DNA of 64,000 bases from Streptomyces filamentosus (GCF_014654895.1 NZ_BNBE01000001.1:1178001-1242000); one strand, 5' to 3'; positions 54,998-64,000 are shown, counted from the first letter of the stretch. Notes: a model not told the origin generated them from the sequence alone. Program-made: numbers and translations.

Positions 54998-56350
54998 ATG
55001 ACGGAGACCGCCGCATCCACCACCCGGGCCCCGGACGCCCTCCTCCCGTCCCTCGCGCCCCTGCTCCACGAATGGCTGCCCCGGCAGCGCTGGTTCGCGG
55101 GCAAGGGGCGCCGGGTCACCGGATTCACCCTGGACGCGGCCACCGAGCTGCTGCCCCTGGACGGCGCCGGGCCCGGCCTCCTCCACCTCCTGCTGCGGGT
55201 CGAACAGCCCGGCCGCCCGGCCGGCGAACCCGCCGACTGCTACCAACTCCTGCTCGGCGTACGGTTCCAGCTGCCGCCGCGCCTCGCCCCCGCCCTCATC
55301 GGACGGGTCCGGCAGGGCCCGCTGGCCGGCCGCGCCCTCTACGAAGGACTGCGCGACCCGCGCCTCGCCGGGCTCCTGTACGAGCGGCTGCGCACCCCCG
55401 GCCGCACGGGACCGCTCCGCTTCCACGCCACCCGCCCGCTGCCCGGGGCGCTCGCCCCCCGGGTCCTCGACGCCGAACAGTCCAACTCCTCGCTGGTGTT
55501 CGGCGACGCGTACATCCTGAAGATCTTCCGCCGGGTCAGCCCCGGCGCCAACCCCGACCTCGAACTGCCCCTCGCCCTCGGGCAGGCCGGCTGCGCCCGC
55601 GTCCCCGCGCCGGTCGCCTGGTTCGAGTCCGGGGCGGCCACGCTGGGCGTCCTCCAGCCCTATCTGCGCGACTCCCGCGACGGGTGGCGGCTCGCCCTCG
55701 ACGCGCTCGCGGCCGGGCGGGAGTTCACCGCCGAGGCAAGGGCGCTGGGGCGGGCCACCGCCGAGGTCCACCTCGCCCTCGCAGCCGCGCTGCCCACCCT
55801 GCGGCTCGAACGCGCCGAGACCGAGGGGCTCGCCGCCGCCATGGACCGGCGGCTGCACGCCGCCGCCCAGGCCGTCCCCGCGCTCCTGCCGTACGTCCCC
55901 GGGCTGCGGGCCGTCTTCGCGGCGGCGGGCGAGGCGGAGGGGGCGGGCACGGTGCAGCGGATCCACGGCGACCTGCACCTCGGGCAGACCCTGCGCGGCT
56001 CCGACGGGGCCTGGGCCGTCATCGACTTCGAGGGCGAACCCGCGAAGCCCCTCGACGAGCGGCGGCGCCCGCAGCCGACCGTCCGCGACGTCGCCGGCAT
56101 GCTGCGCTCCTTCGACTACGCCGCCCGCACCCACCGGCCCTGGAACGCGGACTGGGCGGCGCGGTGCCGGGCGGCGTACTGCACCGGCTACGCGGAGGTC
56201 GCCGGCGCGGACCCGCGCACCGACCCCGCGCTGCTGCGCGCCTACGAGACGGACAAGGCGGTCTACGAGGTCGTCTACGAGGCCCGTCACCGCCCCGACT
56301 GGCTCCCCGTCCCCATGTCCGCCATCCACCGCCTGTCCAGCCCCCGATGA
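54998..56350 (+). CDS. mak: Maltokinase (maltose-1-phosphate forming)
   Basis: A 450-residue kinase of the aminoglycoside-phosphotransferase fold, making maltose-1-phosphate for GlgE. Catalytic block RIHGDLHLGQTLR, then AVIDFEGEPAKPLDERRR, are intact; the N-terminal domain starts EWLPRQRWFAGKGR, the usual maltokinase opening. ATG at 54998 has AAAGGA 9 bases before; an upstream in-frame ATG at 54947 lacks a ribosome site. Confidence 0.95.
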   Translation: MTETAASTTRAPDALLPSLAPLLHEWLPRQRWFAGKGRRVTGFTLDAATELLPLDGAGPGLLHLLLRVEQPGRPAGEPADCYQLLLGVRFQLPPRLAPALIGRVRQGPLAGRALYEGLRDPRLAGLLYERLRTPGRTGPLRFHATRPLPGALAPRVLDAEQSNSSLVFGDAYILKIFRRVSPGANPDLELPLALGQAGCARVPAPVAWFESGAATLGVLQPYLRDSRDGWRLALDALAAGREFTAEARALGRATAEVHLALAAALPTLRLERAETEGLAAAMDRRLHAAAQAVPALLPYVPGLRAVFAAAGEAEGAGTVQRIHGDLHLGQTLRGSDGAWAVIDFEGEPAKPLDERRRPQPTVRDVAGMLRSFDYAARTHRPWNADWAARCRAAYCTGYAEVAGADPRTDPALLRAYETDKAVYEVVYEARHRPDWLPVPMSAIHRLSSPR

Positions 56351-56523
56351 CCGCTCCCGCGGCGCCGCCGGTGCGGTGCCGCCGCCGTTCCGTCGCGGGC
56401 GGTCGTTCCGCCGGGGCGGAACGGGCGGGCACGGGGACGGCGGGCGCGGACGGGGGGCACGTCGTGCGAGATGGCCCGTTCGGCGGAGTTTCCCGGGGGG
56501 CGGGGGCGGCGTTGCACTTTTCG

Positions 56524-56529
56524 TATAGT
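56524..56529 (+). promoter_or_regulatory. Candidate -10 box of glgB
   Basis: TATAGT lies 23 bases before the GTG at 56553, between a run of T's and the AGGAGG ribosome site. No good -35 is seen 17 bases upstream, so an activator may be needed. The 202 bases from the maltokinase stop hold nothing else notable. Confidence 0.45.
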
Positions 56530-56552
56530 TCCGACATTTCAGGAGGCTTCCG

Positions 56553-58766
56553 GTGACCGCCAAGACGCCCCGCACGGCGCCCCCTCTCGACCCCGGCGAG
56601 CGCGCGCGGCTCCTCGCCGGCGAGCACCACGACCCGCACTCCCTGCTGGGCGCCCACCCGGTGCGGGGCGGGGTGGTGATCCGGGCGCTACGGCCGTGGG
56701 CGCGGGGGGTCACGGCCGTGCTGCCGAAGGGCCGGACGGTCGAGCTGGCCGACGACGGCGACGGCCTGTTCTCCGCGCTGGTGCCGCTGCTGCGGAAGGT
56801 TCCGGCGTACGAGCTCCGCGTGCGGTACGAGGACGGCGAGACGGCCGTCCGGGACCCGTACCGGCACCTGCCGTCCCTCGGCGAACTGGACCTGCACCTG
56901 ATCGGGGAGGGCCGGCACGAGGAGCTGTGGACGGCGCTCGGGTCCCGGACGATGACCCACGAGGGCGTGTCCGGCACCCGCTTCGCCGTGTGGGCGCCGA
57001 ACGCCCGGGGCGTGCGGGTGACGGGCGACTTCACGCACTGGGACGGCACCGGACTGCCGATGCGGTCGCTGGGCTCGACCGGCGTGTGGGAGCTGTTCGT
57101 GCCCGGCGTCGGGGAGGGCGCGCTCTACAAGTACGACATCACCCGGCCCGACGGCTCGCACACGGTCCGCGCCGATCCGATGGCCCGCCGCACCGAGTGC
57201 CCGCCGAACACCGCGTCGATCGTCACCGAGTCGCACTACGAGTGGAGCGACGGGGAGTGGATGGCGCGGCGCGGCGACCGGCCGCCGCACGAGGCGCCGA
57301 TCTCCGTCTACGAGCTCCACCTGCCGTCCTGGCGCCCCGGCCTGACCTACCGTCAGCTGGCGGACGAGCTGCCCGCGTACGTCCGCGAACTGGGCTTCAC
57401 CCACGTGGAGTTCATGCCGGTCACCGAGCACCCCTTCGGCGGCTCCTGGGGCTACCAGGTGACGGGCTTCTACGCGCCGACGGCCCGCCTGGGCACCCCG
57501 GACGACTTCAAGTTCCTGGTGGACGCGCTGCACCGGGCGGGGATCGGCGTGCTGATGGACTGGGTGCCGGCGCACTTCCCGAAGGACGACTGGGCGCTGG
57601 CCGAGTTCGACGGGCGTCCGCTGTACGAGCACGCGGACCCGCGCCGTTCGCACCATCCGGACTGGGGGACGCTGGAGTTCGACTACGGCCGCAAGGAGGT
57701 GCGGAACTTCCTCGTCGCCAACGCGGTGTACTGGTGCCAGGAGTTCCACGTCGACGGCCTGCGGGTGGACGCGGTCGCGTCGATGCTCTACCTCGACTAC
57801 TCGCGCGAGTACGGCGAGTGGCTGCCGAACGAGTACGGCGGTCGGGAGAACCTGGACGCGGTCGCCTTCCTCCAGGAGATGAACGCCACCGTCTACCGCC
57901 GCTGCCCCGGCATCGTCACCTTCGCCGAGGAGTCGACCGCCTGGGACGGGGTGACGCGGGCGACGGACCTGGTGGGTCCGGGCGGTCACGGCGGCCTCGG
58001 CTTCGGCATGAAGTGGAACATGGGCTGGATGCACGACTCGCTCCAGTACATGGAGAAGGAGGCGGTGCACCGCAAGTACCACCACCACGAGATGACCTTC
58101 TCGATGGTGTACGCGTACAGCGAGAACTACATCCTGCCGATCTCGCACGACGAGGTGGTGCACGGCAAGCGGGCGCTGGTGTCGAAGATGCCCGGCGACT
58201 GGTGGCAGCGGCGCGCCAACCACCGCGCCTACCTGGGCTTCATGTGGGCCCACCCGGGCAAGCAGCTCCTCTTCATGGGGCAGGAGTTCGCGCAGGGCTC
58301 GGAGTGGTCGGCGGACCACGGGCCCGAGTGGTGGCTGCTGGATCCGGCGTACGGCGCGGAGGCCGACCACCGGGGCGTGAAGGACCTGGTGGCCGACCTG
58401 AACCGGGTCTACACGGCGACGCCCTCGCTGTGGGAGCGGGACACCGTCCCGGAGGGCTTCCAGTGGGTGGCCGGGGACGCCGCCGACGACAACGTCCTCG
58501 CCTTCCTCCGCTACGACGGCTTCGGCTCGCCGCTGCTCGCGGTCTGCAACTTCTCCCCCGTCGTCCGGCACGACTACCGGATCGGCGTGCCGGACACCTT
58601 CGCCGCCTGGGGCGAGGTGCTGAACACGGACGCGGCCCGCTACGGCGGTTCGGACGTGGTCGCCGCCGACCCGGTGAAGACCGAGTCGGTGCCGTGGCAC
58701 GGGCGGTCGGCGAGCGTCCGGATGACGCTGCCGCCGCTCGCGACGGTCTGGCTCAGGCCCGCCTGA
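56553..58766 (+). CDS. glgB: 1,4-alpha-glucan branching enzyme
   Basis: A 737-residue GH13 branching enzyme that adds alpha-1,6 branches to the glucan made by GlgE. It has two N-terminal CBM48 domains ([18 protein letters not shown] and [18 protein letters not shown]), nucleophile Asp406 ([11 protein letters not shown]), acid Glu459 (FAEESTAW), and [12 protein letters not shown] at 56553 with AGGAGG at 6-base spacing is the start. It ends the GlgE pathway cluster. Confidence 0.97.
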   Translation: MTAKTPRTAPPLDPGERARLLAGEHHDPHSLLGAHPVRGGVVIRALRPWARGVTAVLPKGRTVELADDGDGLFSALVPLLRKVPAYELRVRYEDGETAVRDPYRHLPSLGELDLHLIGEGRHEELWTALGSRTMTHEGVSGTRFAVWAPNARGVRVTGDFTHWDGTGLPMRSLGSTGVWELFVPGVGEGALYKYDITRPDGSHTVRADPMARRTECPPNTASIVTESHYEWSDGEWMARRGDRPPHEAPISVYELHLPSWRPGLTYRQLADELPAYVRELGFTHVEFMPVTEHPFGGSWGYQVTGFYAPTARLGTPDDFKFLVDALHRAGIGVLMDWVPAHFPKDDWALAEFDGRPLYEHADPRRSHHPDWGTLEFDYGRKEVRNFLVANAVYWCQEFHVDGLRVDAVASMLYLDYSREYGEWLPNEYGGRENLDAVAFLQEMNATVYRRCPGIVTFAEESTAWDGVTRATDLVGPGGHGGLGFGMKWNMGWMHDSLQYMEKEAVHRKYHHHEMTFSMVYAYSENYILPISHDEVVHGKRALVSKMPGDWWQRRANHRAYLGFMWAHPGKQLLFMGQEFAQGSEWSADHGPEWWLLDPAYGAEADHRGVKDLVADLNRVYTATPSLWERDTVPEGFQWVAGDAADDNVLAFLRYDGFGSPLLAVCNFSPVVRHDYRIGVPDTFAAWGEVLNTDAARYGGSDVVAADPVKTESVPWHGRSASVRMTLPPLATVWLRPA

Positions 58767-58770
58767 CGGT

Positions 58771-58808
58771 CGTCCGGCGGGCCTGACGGTCCTCAGGCCC
58801 GCCGGACG
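58771..58808. terminator. Bidirectional hairpin between glgB and the HelD-like gene
   Basis: Arms 58771-58786 and 58793-58808 pair perfectly over 16 bp with a 6-base loop. One arm includes the stop codon of the minus-strand gene. Confidence 0.85.
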
Positions 58809-61033
58809 ATCCCGAGCCGCTGGGTGGCCCGGGTCAGCGCCACGTACAGGTCGTTCGTGCCGTGCGGGGCGCCGGCCCGGATGCCGTCCGGGTCGACGAC
58901 GAGGACGGTGTCGAACTCCAGGCCCTTCGCCTGCCGGGGGTCGAGGAGGACGACCGGCCGGGAGAGGTCGGGCTGCTCGCCGTGCGAGGCGTCGGGCAGG
59001 GCGGCGGCGAGGGCGGGCAGCAGCTCCGCCGGGGCGATCACGGCGAGCCGGCCCTCGGCGCGGGCCTCGGCCAGGACGGCCTCGGCGGTCGCCCCGACCG
59101 GGTCGGCGGTCGTCCGGTCCCACGGCTCGACGCCGGTGGAGCGGACCGAGCCGGGCGGCTCGAAGGCCGGGTCGTCCTCCCGGCGCACGGCGGCGGCGAC
59201 CGCCATGATCTCGGCGGGCGTGCGGTAGTTCACCCCGAGCCGCACGTGCTGCCAGCGGTCCTCGACGTACGGGGCGAGGATCGCCTCCCAGGAGCCGACG
59301 CCGGCCGGGTCGCCGGTCTGCGCGGGGTCGCCGACGAGGGTCATGGAGCGGGTGGGGCTGCGGCGCATCAGCAGCCGCCACTGCATGGCGGACAGCTCCT
59401 GCGCCTCGTCGACAATGATGTGCCCGAAGGCCCAGGTGCGGTCGGCGGCGGCCCGCTCGGCGGCGGTGCGGTGGTCGGCCTCCTCGTGCCGCTCGGCGAA
59501 CCGCTCGGCGTCGATGATGTCGTGCGCGGACAGCACCTCGGAGGCGTCCTCGTCGAGCTCCTCCTTGTCCTCGAACTCGTAGGTGCGGGAGGCGAAGGAG
59601 ACGTCGAGGACGCCCTGCGCGTACTGCACCTGCCGCTGCCGCTCGGCCTCCTGGGCGGCGCGGGCGGCGGAGTCGTCGTGGCCGAGGAGCTCGGCGGCCT
59701 CGTCCAGGAGCGCCACGTCGCCCGGCGTCCACGCGCCGCCGTCGCGGCGGATGGCGGCCGCGTCCTCCTCGGGGAGGTGGGTGGGGTCGGCGAGGTAGTC
59801 GGCGAGGAAGTCCTCGGGGGTCAGTTCGGGCCAGAGCCCGTCGACGGCGGCGTGCACGTCCGGGTTGGCGGCGACGCCCTTGGCCAGCAGGGCGATGTCG
59901 TCGGGGCCGAGGAAGTTGGGGCCGCCGTAGGGGTCGGCGCCGATCCGGTCGGCGAGCTGTTCGGCGAGCGCGTCGAGGATCCGGAAGACGAAGGAGGGCC
60001 GGGCGAGGTTGTGCGGGAGGGCGGTCTCGCGGGCCCGGTGGCGGGCCTCCAGGGCCATGTCCCGGTCGATGACGAGGTCGCCGTCCTCGTGCGGGACGAC
60101 GAGCGGCGCGTCCCGCCCGGGGACCTGCTGCCGGTCGCGCACGGCCCCGGCCAGCGCGGCGGCCATCCGGACGTCGCCCTTCACGGCGGCGGCGCGGGGG
60201 GTGTCCGTGCCGGTGGCGCGGACGCCGGGGTACAGCTCGCCGGGGGTGGCGAGGAGGACGCCGGTCTCGCCGAGCGAGGGCAGGACGTTGCCGATGTAGC
60301 CGAGGAAGGCCGGGTTGGGGCCGACGATGAGGACGGCCCGCCGGGCGAGCTGCTCGCGGTGGGCGTAGAGCAGGTACGCGGCCCGGTGCAGGGCGACGGC
60401 GGTCTTGCCGGTGCCGGGGCCGCCCTCGACGACGAGGACGCCGCGGTGCGGGGAGCGGATGATGGCGTCCTGCTCGGCCTGGATGGTCTGCACGATGTCG
60501 TGCATCCGGCCGGTGCGGGCGGCGTCGAGCGCGGCGAGCAGCACCTCGTCGGCGTCGCGGCCCTCGTGTCCCGAGCGGCTGCGGTCGGCGAGGTCGAGGA
60601 CCTCGTCGTGCAGCGAGACGACCTCGCGGCCCTTGGTGGTGATGTGCCGGCGGCGGCTGAGGCCCATCGGCTCGTGGCCGGTGGCCAGGTAGAAGGGGCG
60701 GGCGACCTCGGCGCGCCAGTCGACCACCAGCGGGGTGCGCCGCGGGTCGTCCTCACGCAGGCCGATGCGCCCGATGTGGTGGTCGGCGCCGTCCCGGAAG
60801 ACGAGCCGGCCGAAGCAGAGCCCGGTCTCGCCGGCGTTGAAGGCGGCGAGCAGTCCCGACTGCTCGGCCACCATGATGTCCCGCTCCAGGCGCGACTGCG
60901 CGCTGCCGGTCCCGGTCGTCCCCAGGGCCGCGCCGACGGCCGCTTCGGCACGGTCCCTCAGGTCGTCGAGCCGCGCGTAGAGCGAGGTGATGAATTTCTG
61001 CTCTTCCCGAATTGGCTCGGTTGACAATTCCAC
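58793..61033 (-). CDS. HelD-family ATPase (UvrD/Rep-like, RNA polymerase-associated)
   Basis: A 746-residue superfamily 1 ATPase of the HelD/HelR type, which pulls stalled RNA polymerase off DNA. The N-terminal coiled coil is followed by VVDWRAEVARPFYLA, Walker A EGGPGTGKT, the long insertion common to HelD (about 330-520, acidic), Walker B IIVDEAQEL, VGDPAQTGD, NYRTPAEIMA, KGLEFDTVLVVDP and LYVALTRATQRLG. The length matches actinobacterial HelD. GTG at 61033 is used; a TTG at 61027 with GGGAG before it is equally plausible. A small overlapping leader frame precedes it (60958-61071). It may give rifamycin tolerance, as HelR does, but no rifamycin-associated element is seen. Confidence 0.88.
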   Translation of the reverse strand: MELSTEPIREEQKFITSLYARLDDLRDRAEAAVGAALGTTGTGSAQSRLERDIMVAEQSGLLAAFNAGETGLCFGRLVFRDGADHHIGRIGLREDDPRRTPLVVDWRAEVARPFYLATGHEPMGLSRRRHITTKGREVVSLHDEVLDLADRSRSGHEGRDADEVLLAALDAARTGRMHDIVQTIQAEQDAIIRSPHRGVLVVEGGPGTGKTAVALHRAAYLLYAHREQLARRAVLIVGPNPAFLGYIGNVLPSLGETGVLLATPGELYPGVRATGTDTPRAAAVKGDVRMAAALAGAVRDRQQVPGRDAPLVVPHEDGDLVIDRDMALEARHRARETALPHNLARPSFVFRILDALAEQLADRIGADPYGGPNFLGPDDIALLAKGVAANPDVHAAVDGLWPELTPEDFLADYLADPTHLPEEDAAAIRRDGGAWTPGDVALLDEAAELLGHDDSAARAAQEAERQRQVQYAQGVLDVSFASRTYEFEDKEELDEDASEVLSAHDIIDAERFAERHEEADHRTAAERAAADRTWAFGHIIVDEAQELSAMQWRLLMRRSPTRSMTLVGDPAQTGDPAGVGSWEAILAPYVEDRWQHVRLGVNYRTPAEIMAVAAAVRREDDPAFEPPGSVRSTGVEPWDRTTADPVGATAEAVLAEARAEGRLAVIAPAELLPALAAALPDASHGEQPDLSRPVVLLDPRQAKGLEFDTVLVVDPDGIRAGAPHGTNDLYVALTRATQRLGIVRRA

Positions 61034-61071
61034 TCCCGGAGCGATACAGTGCGTTTAGTGAGCTGCTCCAT
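60958..61071 (-). CDS. Overlapping leader open reading frame upstream of the HelD-like gene
   Basis: A 37-codon frame that begins with ATG at 61071 after an excellent ribosome site (GAAGGAA) and runs into the first 25 codons of the HelD-like gene in another frame. Its first residues would be MEQLTKRTVSLREWNCQPSQ, and it ends with TGA at 60958. It has no recognised function and may be a regulatory leader or chance. The main gene's own ribosome site is poorer. Confidence 0.3.
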   Translation of the reverse strand: MEQLTKRTVSLREWNCQPSQFGKSRNSSPRSTRGSTT

Positions 61072-61126
61072 GAATTTCCTTCGGATTCACCAGGGATGAC
61101 ATCCGGAGAAGCACACGGAATTCACC

Positions 61127-61157
61127 AATATACGCATCGCCTCACCCCGCCTGTCAA
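61127..61157 (-). promoter_or_regulatory. Promoter of the HelD-like gene
   Basis: A consensus -35 TTGACA (minus strand, 61152-61157) and TATATT (61127-61132) are 19 bases apart; GTATAT gives an 18-base spacing. An A6 tract just upstream of the -35 (61168-61173) could act as an UP-like element. The leader would be about 87 bases long. Confidence 0.65.
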
Positions 61158-61216
61158 TTCGGCCGGGGTTTTTTCATGCCCTCTCCCGGCGCGGCCGGGT
61201 GCGCGCCGCCTCGCCG

Positions 61217-61247
61217 CGAAGGCCCTTGACGGGGTCAAGGGCCTTCG
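61217..61247 (-). terminator. Hairpin terminator after the dicarboxylate symporter gene
   Basis: Arms 61217-61230 and 61234-61247 pair perfectly over 14 bp with a 3-base loop, 72 bases beyond the symporter stop codon. Confidence 0.8.
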
Positions 61248-61318
61248 TTCTCCGGCTGGTTCCCCCCGGTGCCCGGATCCGGCTCAAGACCCGGGTCCCG
61301 GGAGGAGGTTCACGGCGT

Positions 61319-62683
61319 TCAGACCCCCGCGCGGGCGCGCTCCTCACCCTGGTCGCGCTGGTCCGGCACGGCCCCGGCGGGGCCGCCGTGGTCGTGGTGC
61401 TCCGCGGCGAGGCTCTTCTCGTCGAAGGGGAACTTCCCCGCCAGGACCTCGGTCACCCTCGTCCGGTCGATCTCCTTCGTCCAGGTGCCGACGAGGACGG
61501 TGGCGACGGCGTTGCCCGCGAAGTTGGTGAGGGCGCGGGCCTCGCTCATGAAGCGGTCGATGCCGACGATGAGGCCGACGCCGTCGACCAGGTCGGGGCG
61601 GTGCGACTGGAGGCCGCCGGCGAGGGTGGCGAGCCCGGCTCCGGTGACGCCCGCGGCCCCCTTCGAGGCGATGATCATGAAGACGAGGAGGGAGATCTGC
61701 TCGCCCACCGAGAGCGGGTCGCCCATCGCCTCGGCGACGAAGAGCGAGGCCATCGTGAGGTAGATGGCGGTGCCGTCGAGGTTGAAGGAGTAACCGGTGG
61801 GGACGGTGATGCCGACGACCGGCTTGGAGACGCCCAGGTGCTCCATCTTCGCGATGAGGCGGGGCAGCGCCGACTCGGAGGAGGAGGTGGAGAGGATCAG
61901 CAGGAACTCGCGGCCCAGGTACTTCAGGAGGGACCAGATGCCGATCCCGGCGACCAGCCGGAGCAGCGTGCCGAGGACGACGAAGACGAAGAGGGCGCAG
62001 GTCAGGTAGAAGCCGATCATGATGACGGCGAGCGACTTCAGGGCGTCGAGCCCGGTCGCGCCGACGACGGCGGCGATGGCACCGAAGGCACCCACCGGGG
62101 CCGCCCACATGATCATGGAGAGGATCCGGAAGACCAGCCGCTGGATGTGCCCGATGCCCCGCAGGACCGGCGCGCCGGCCTCGCCCATGGCCTGGAGCGC
62201 GAAGCCCGCGAGGAGGGCGACCAGCAGGGTCTGGAGGACCTCGCCCTCGGTGAAGGCGGAGACCAGGGTGGTCGGGATGATGCCGAGCAGGAAGTCGGCG
62301 GTGCCCTCGCTCGCCCCCTCGGCCTGCTTGGCGCCCGCCTCGGCCAGCTCCTTGGTGAGGTGGAGGCCGGAACCGGGCTCCAGGAGGTTGCCGACGACGA
62401 GGCCGATCGCGAGTGCGACGGTCGACATCACGAGGAAGTAGCCGAGCGCGAGGCCGCCGACGGCGCCGACCTTGGCGGCCTTGCGGACCGAGCCGACGCC
62501 CAGGACGATCGTGCAGAAGATGATCGGCGAGATCATCATCTTGATCAGGTTCACGAAACCGGTGCCCAGCGGCTTCAGCTCGACGGCCACGCCGGGGGCG
62601 AGGAAACCGACGCCGATGCCGAGCAGGACGGCGCCGATCACGGCCAGATACAGATAGTGGGTGCGGTCCCGGCGTGCGGCCAC
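61319..62683 (-). CDS. C4-dicarboxylate/glutamate:cation symporter (DAACS family)
   Basis: A 454-residue transporter with eight helices and two re-entrant loops. The HP1 motif STSSSESALPRL and the TM7 motif TGYSFNLDGTAIYL (NLDGT in place of NMDGT) identify the DctA/GltP fold. The C-terminus is acidic and His-rich (EHHDHGG). GTG at 62683. It diverges from a CitA/DcuS-type sensor kinase, a common pairing for control of dicarboxylate uptake; succinate, fumarate or malate are likely but not proven. Confidence 0.93.
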   Translation of the reverse strand: MAARRDRTHYLYLAVIGAVLLGIGVGFLAPGVAVELKPLGTGFVNLIKMMISPIIFCTIVLGVGSVRKAAKVGAVGGLALGYFLVMSTVALAIGLVVGNLLEPGSGLHLTKELAEAGAKQAEGASEGTADFLLGIIPTTLVSAFTEGEVLQTLLVALLAGFALQAMGEAGAPVLRGIGHIQRLVFRILSMIMWAAPVGAFGAIAAVVGATGLDALKSLAVIMIGFYLTCALFVFVVLGTLLRLVAGIGIWSLLKYLGREFLLILSTSSSESALPRLIAKMEHLGVSKPVVGITVPTGYSFNLDGTAIYLTMASLFVAEAMGDPLSVGEQISLLVFMIIASKGAAGVTGAGLATLAGGLQSHRPDLVDGVGLIVGIDRFMSEARALTNFAGNAVATVLVGTWTKEIDRTRVTEVLAGKFPFDEKSLAAEHHDHGGPAGAVPDQRDQGEERARAGV

Positions 62684-62870
62684 GGGGTCCTCCTCGCGCT
62701 GATGGGGGCGTCCACGTCCCGGTGGACTCCGCGACTATCCACCAGCCTGTGACCGGGGTCACCGTTGTGTGCGTTTCGTTCACGGCCGAAACGTGCGCCC
62801 CCTCCCCCGGGAGAGAACGATTCGGGAACGCAACGCACCGGAGCAAATCCCGGCGTGCACACTTGCTCGC
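62684..62870. promoter_or_regulatory. Divergent promoter region with inverted repeats
   Basis: These 187 bases contain three inverted repeats: GTCCAC-6-GTGGAC (62709-62726), GTGAC-4-GTCAC (62749-62762) and CGTTTCG-8-CGAAACG (62772-62793). The third is the most AT-rich and the best candidate for a response-regulator site controlling the symporter gene. Confidence 0.55.
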
Positions 62871-64000
62871 ATGCGAATCCCGCTCCCCCGCCCCCTCCCC
62901 CGGCCCCGCAGCCTGGCCGGCCAGCTCTTCGCCGTGCAGGTCGTGCTGATGGCCGCGGTCGTGGCGGGGTGCGCCGTCTTCGCCTACGTCACGGACCTGG
63001 ACCAGGCCGAGGAGACCGCGCGCCGGCAGTCCACGGCGACCGCGACGGCCGTCGCCGGCTCGCCGTCCGTGGTGGCCGCCGCCCGCACCGCCGACCCGTC
63101 CGCCGCGCTCCAGCCGTACGCGGAGGGGCTGCGGCGGCGGGCCGACGTGGCCTTCGTGGTGATCATGGCGCCGGACGGCACCCGGTGGACGCACCCGGAG
63201 CCCGGCCAGATCGGCCGGCACTACCTCGGGCACATCGAGCCCGCGCTGCGCGGCGCCACCTTCTCGGAGACGTACCCGGGCACCCTCGGCCCCTCGGTGC
63301 GGACGGTCACCCCGGTCCTCTCCGGCGGGCGGGTGGTCGCCCTGGTCAGCGCGGGCATCACCATCGAGCGGATCAGCGCGCAGGTGCGGGAGCAGGTGAC
63401 CGCGCTGCTCGGCATGGCGGGCGCGGCGCTCGCGCTCGGCGGCGCGGGGACGTACGTGATCAACGCGCGGCTGCGGCGGCACACCCACGGGATGAACGCC
63501 GGCGAGCTGAGCCGGATGCACGACTACCACGAGGCGGCGCTGCACGCGGTGCGGGAGGGCCTGGTGATGCTCGACGGGCAGCGGCGGATCGCCCTCATCA
63601 ACGACGGGGCACGCGAACTCCTCGGCCTGGACGAGGGGGTGGTCGGACGGTCGGCGGCGGACCTCGGGCTGCCCGCGCCGCTGGCCGGGGCGCTGCTCTC
63701 CTCGGAGCCCCGGGTGGACGAGACGCACCTGACCGACGCCCGGGTGCTGGTCGTCAACACCCGCCCGGTGGTGGGCGGGGAGCGGCGCGGCACCGTGGTG
63801 ACGCTCCGGGACCGCACCGAACTCCAGGCACTCTCGGGCGAGTTGGACTCGCAGCGCGGCTTCACGGAGGCGCTGCGCTCACAGGCCCACGAGGCGGCGA
63901 ACCGGCTCCACACGGTGGTGTCGCTCATCGAACTCGGGCGCGTGGACGAGGCGGTGGACTTCGCGACGGCCGAACTGGAGCTGGCGCAGGCGCTCACCGA
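62871..64000 (+). CDS. CitA/DcuS-type sensor histidine kinase (5' part, continues beyond the window)
   Basis: 376 codons are visible. A helix near 17-45 (LFAVQVVLMAAVVAGCAVF) is followed by an extracellular Cache-type sensor (about 45-180) with RRRADVAFVVIMAPDGTRW and GHIEPALRGATFSE, a second helix (about 183-203), a PAS domain (VREGLVMLDGQRRIALIND) and the start of the kinase with the phosphorylated His in SQAHEAANRLHTVVSLIELG. Its response regulator presumably lies beyond the right edge. The start at 62871 lacks a strong ribosome site. Confidence 0.92.
   Translation, partial: MRIPLPRPLPRPRSLAGQLFAVQVVLMAAVVAGCAVFAYVTDLDQAEETARRQSTATATAVAGSPSVVAAARTADPSAALQPYAEGLRRRADVAFVVIMAPDGTRWTHPEPGQIGRHYLGHIEPALRGATFSETYPGTLGPSVRTVTPVLSGGRVVALVSAGITIERISAQVREQVTALLGMAGAALALGGAGTYVINARLRRHTHGMNAGELSRMHDYHEAALHAVREGLVMLDGQRRIALINDGARELLGLDEGVVGRSAADLGLPAPLAGALLSSEPRVDETHLTDARVLVVNTRPVVGGERRGTVVTLRDRTELQALSGELDSQRGFTEALRSQAHEAANRLHTVVSLIELGRVDEAVDFATAELELAQALT

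Noticed and set aside
61146..61173. A plus-strand hairpin followed by six T's that looks like an intrinsic terminator
   Set aside because: No plus-strand transcript would end there. The same bases read on the minus strand give an A-tract and the TTGACA of the HelD-like promoter, which explains them better.
58793..61318. A rifamycin-associated element upstream of the HelD-like gene
   Set aside because: I looked for a long dyad of the kind described for HelR-type genes in the leader and promoter and found none, so rifamycin induction is not supported by sequence.

Overview
The window is a high-GC actinomycete chromosome segment and almost certainly comes from a Streptomyces. GTG starts are common, G/C dominates third codon positions, and strong GC hairpins separate the transcription units. 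The content also fits: the GlgE glycogen pathway, CdgA/RmdB-type c-di-GMP proteins, a calmodulin-like EF-hand protein and many lipoproteins. The gene order resembles, from memory, the S. coelicolor core region around ligA through the glgB I locus. I see no mobile elements, tRNA, rRNA or CRISPR; this looks like conserved core chromosome.

Layout. 1-9.8 kb: the 5' part of a membrane GGDEF protein, NAD+-dependent DNA ligase (ligA), a MetE-like methionine synthase and a short-chain dehydrogenase, a LOG-type protein, a shrunken alpha/beta hydrolase, the tRNA thiolase mnmA, a peptidoglycan amidase and a cysteine desulfurase (the likely sulfur donor for MnmA). 10-17.5 kb: a thioesterase, a TRIC-type channel, and a five-gene oligopeptide/dipeptide ABC importer read right to left (binding lipoprotein, two permeases, two ATPases). 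17.7-20.1 kb: two SseB-like proteins and a P-loop ATPase. 20.2-25 kb: a tandem glycine riboswitch driving gcvT, gcvH and glyA, followed by a separately transcribed L-serine dehydratase, so glycine is turned into one-carbon units, serine and pyruvate. 25-32.5 kb: a small secreted protein, membrane proteins (one CopD-like), an EF-hand protein, a GNAT protein, an anti-sigma-like ATPase whose start codon sits in a 35-bp palindrome, an enoyl-CoA hydratase and two tandem L,D-transpeptidase lipoproteins.

32.7-44 kb: glycogen debranching enzyme GlgX, a heterodimeric ABC exporter with one degenerate ATP site, an M4-type secreted metalloprotease, and a NarL-type two-component system. 44-58.8 kb: the alpha-glucan locus. 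GlgP (phosphorylase) lies leftward. GlgE, TreS, maltokinase and GlgB lie rightward and together make trehalose -> maltose -> maltose-1-phosphate -> branched alpha-1,4-glucan. Between the two arms sit an AraC regulator and a 1015-residue protein that joins a cytoplasmic Ser/Thr kinase, one membrane helix and a complete family-5 solute-binding protein outside the cell. 58.8-64 kb: a HelD-like RNA polymerase-associated ATPase with an unusual leader, a C4-dicarboxylate symporter, and the divergent start of a CitA/DcuS-type sensor kinase.

The most interesting objects are the kinase/binding-protein fusion set in the glycogen locus, the palindrome over a start codon, the leader reading frame overlapping the HelD-like gene, and a promoter-plus-hairpin island between two convergent genes that may encode a small RNA.
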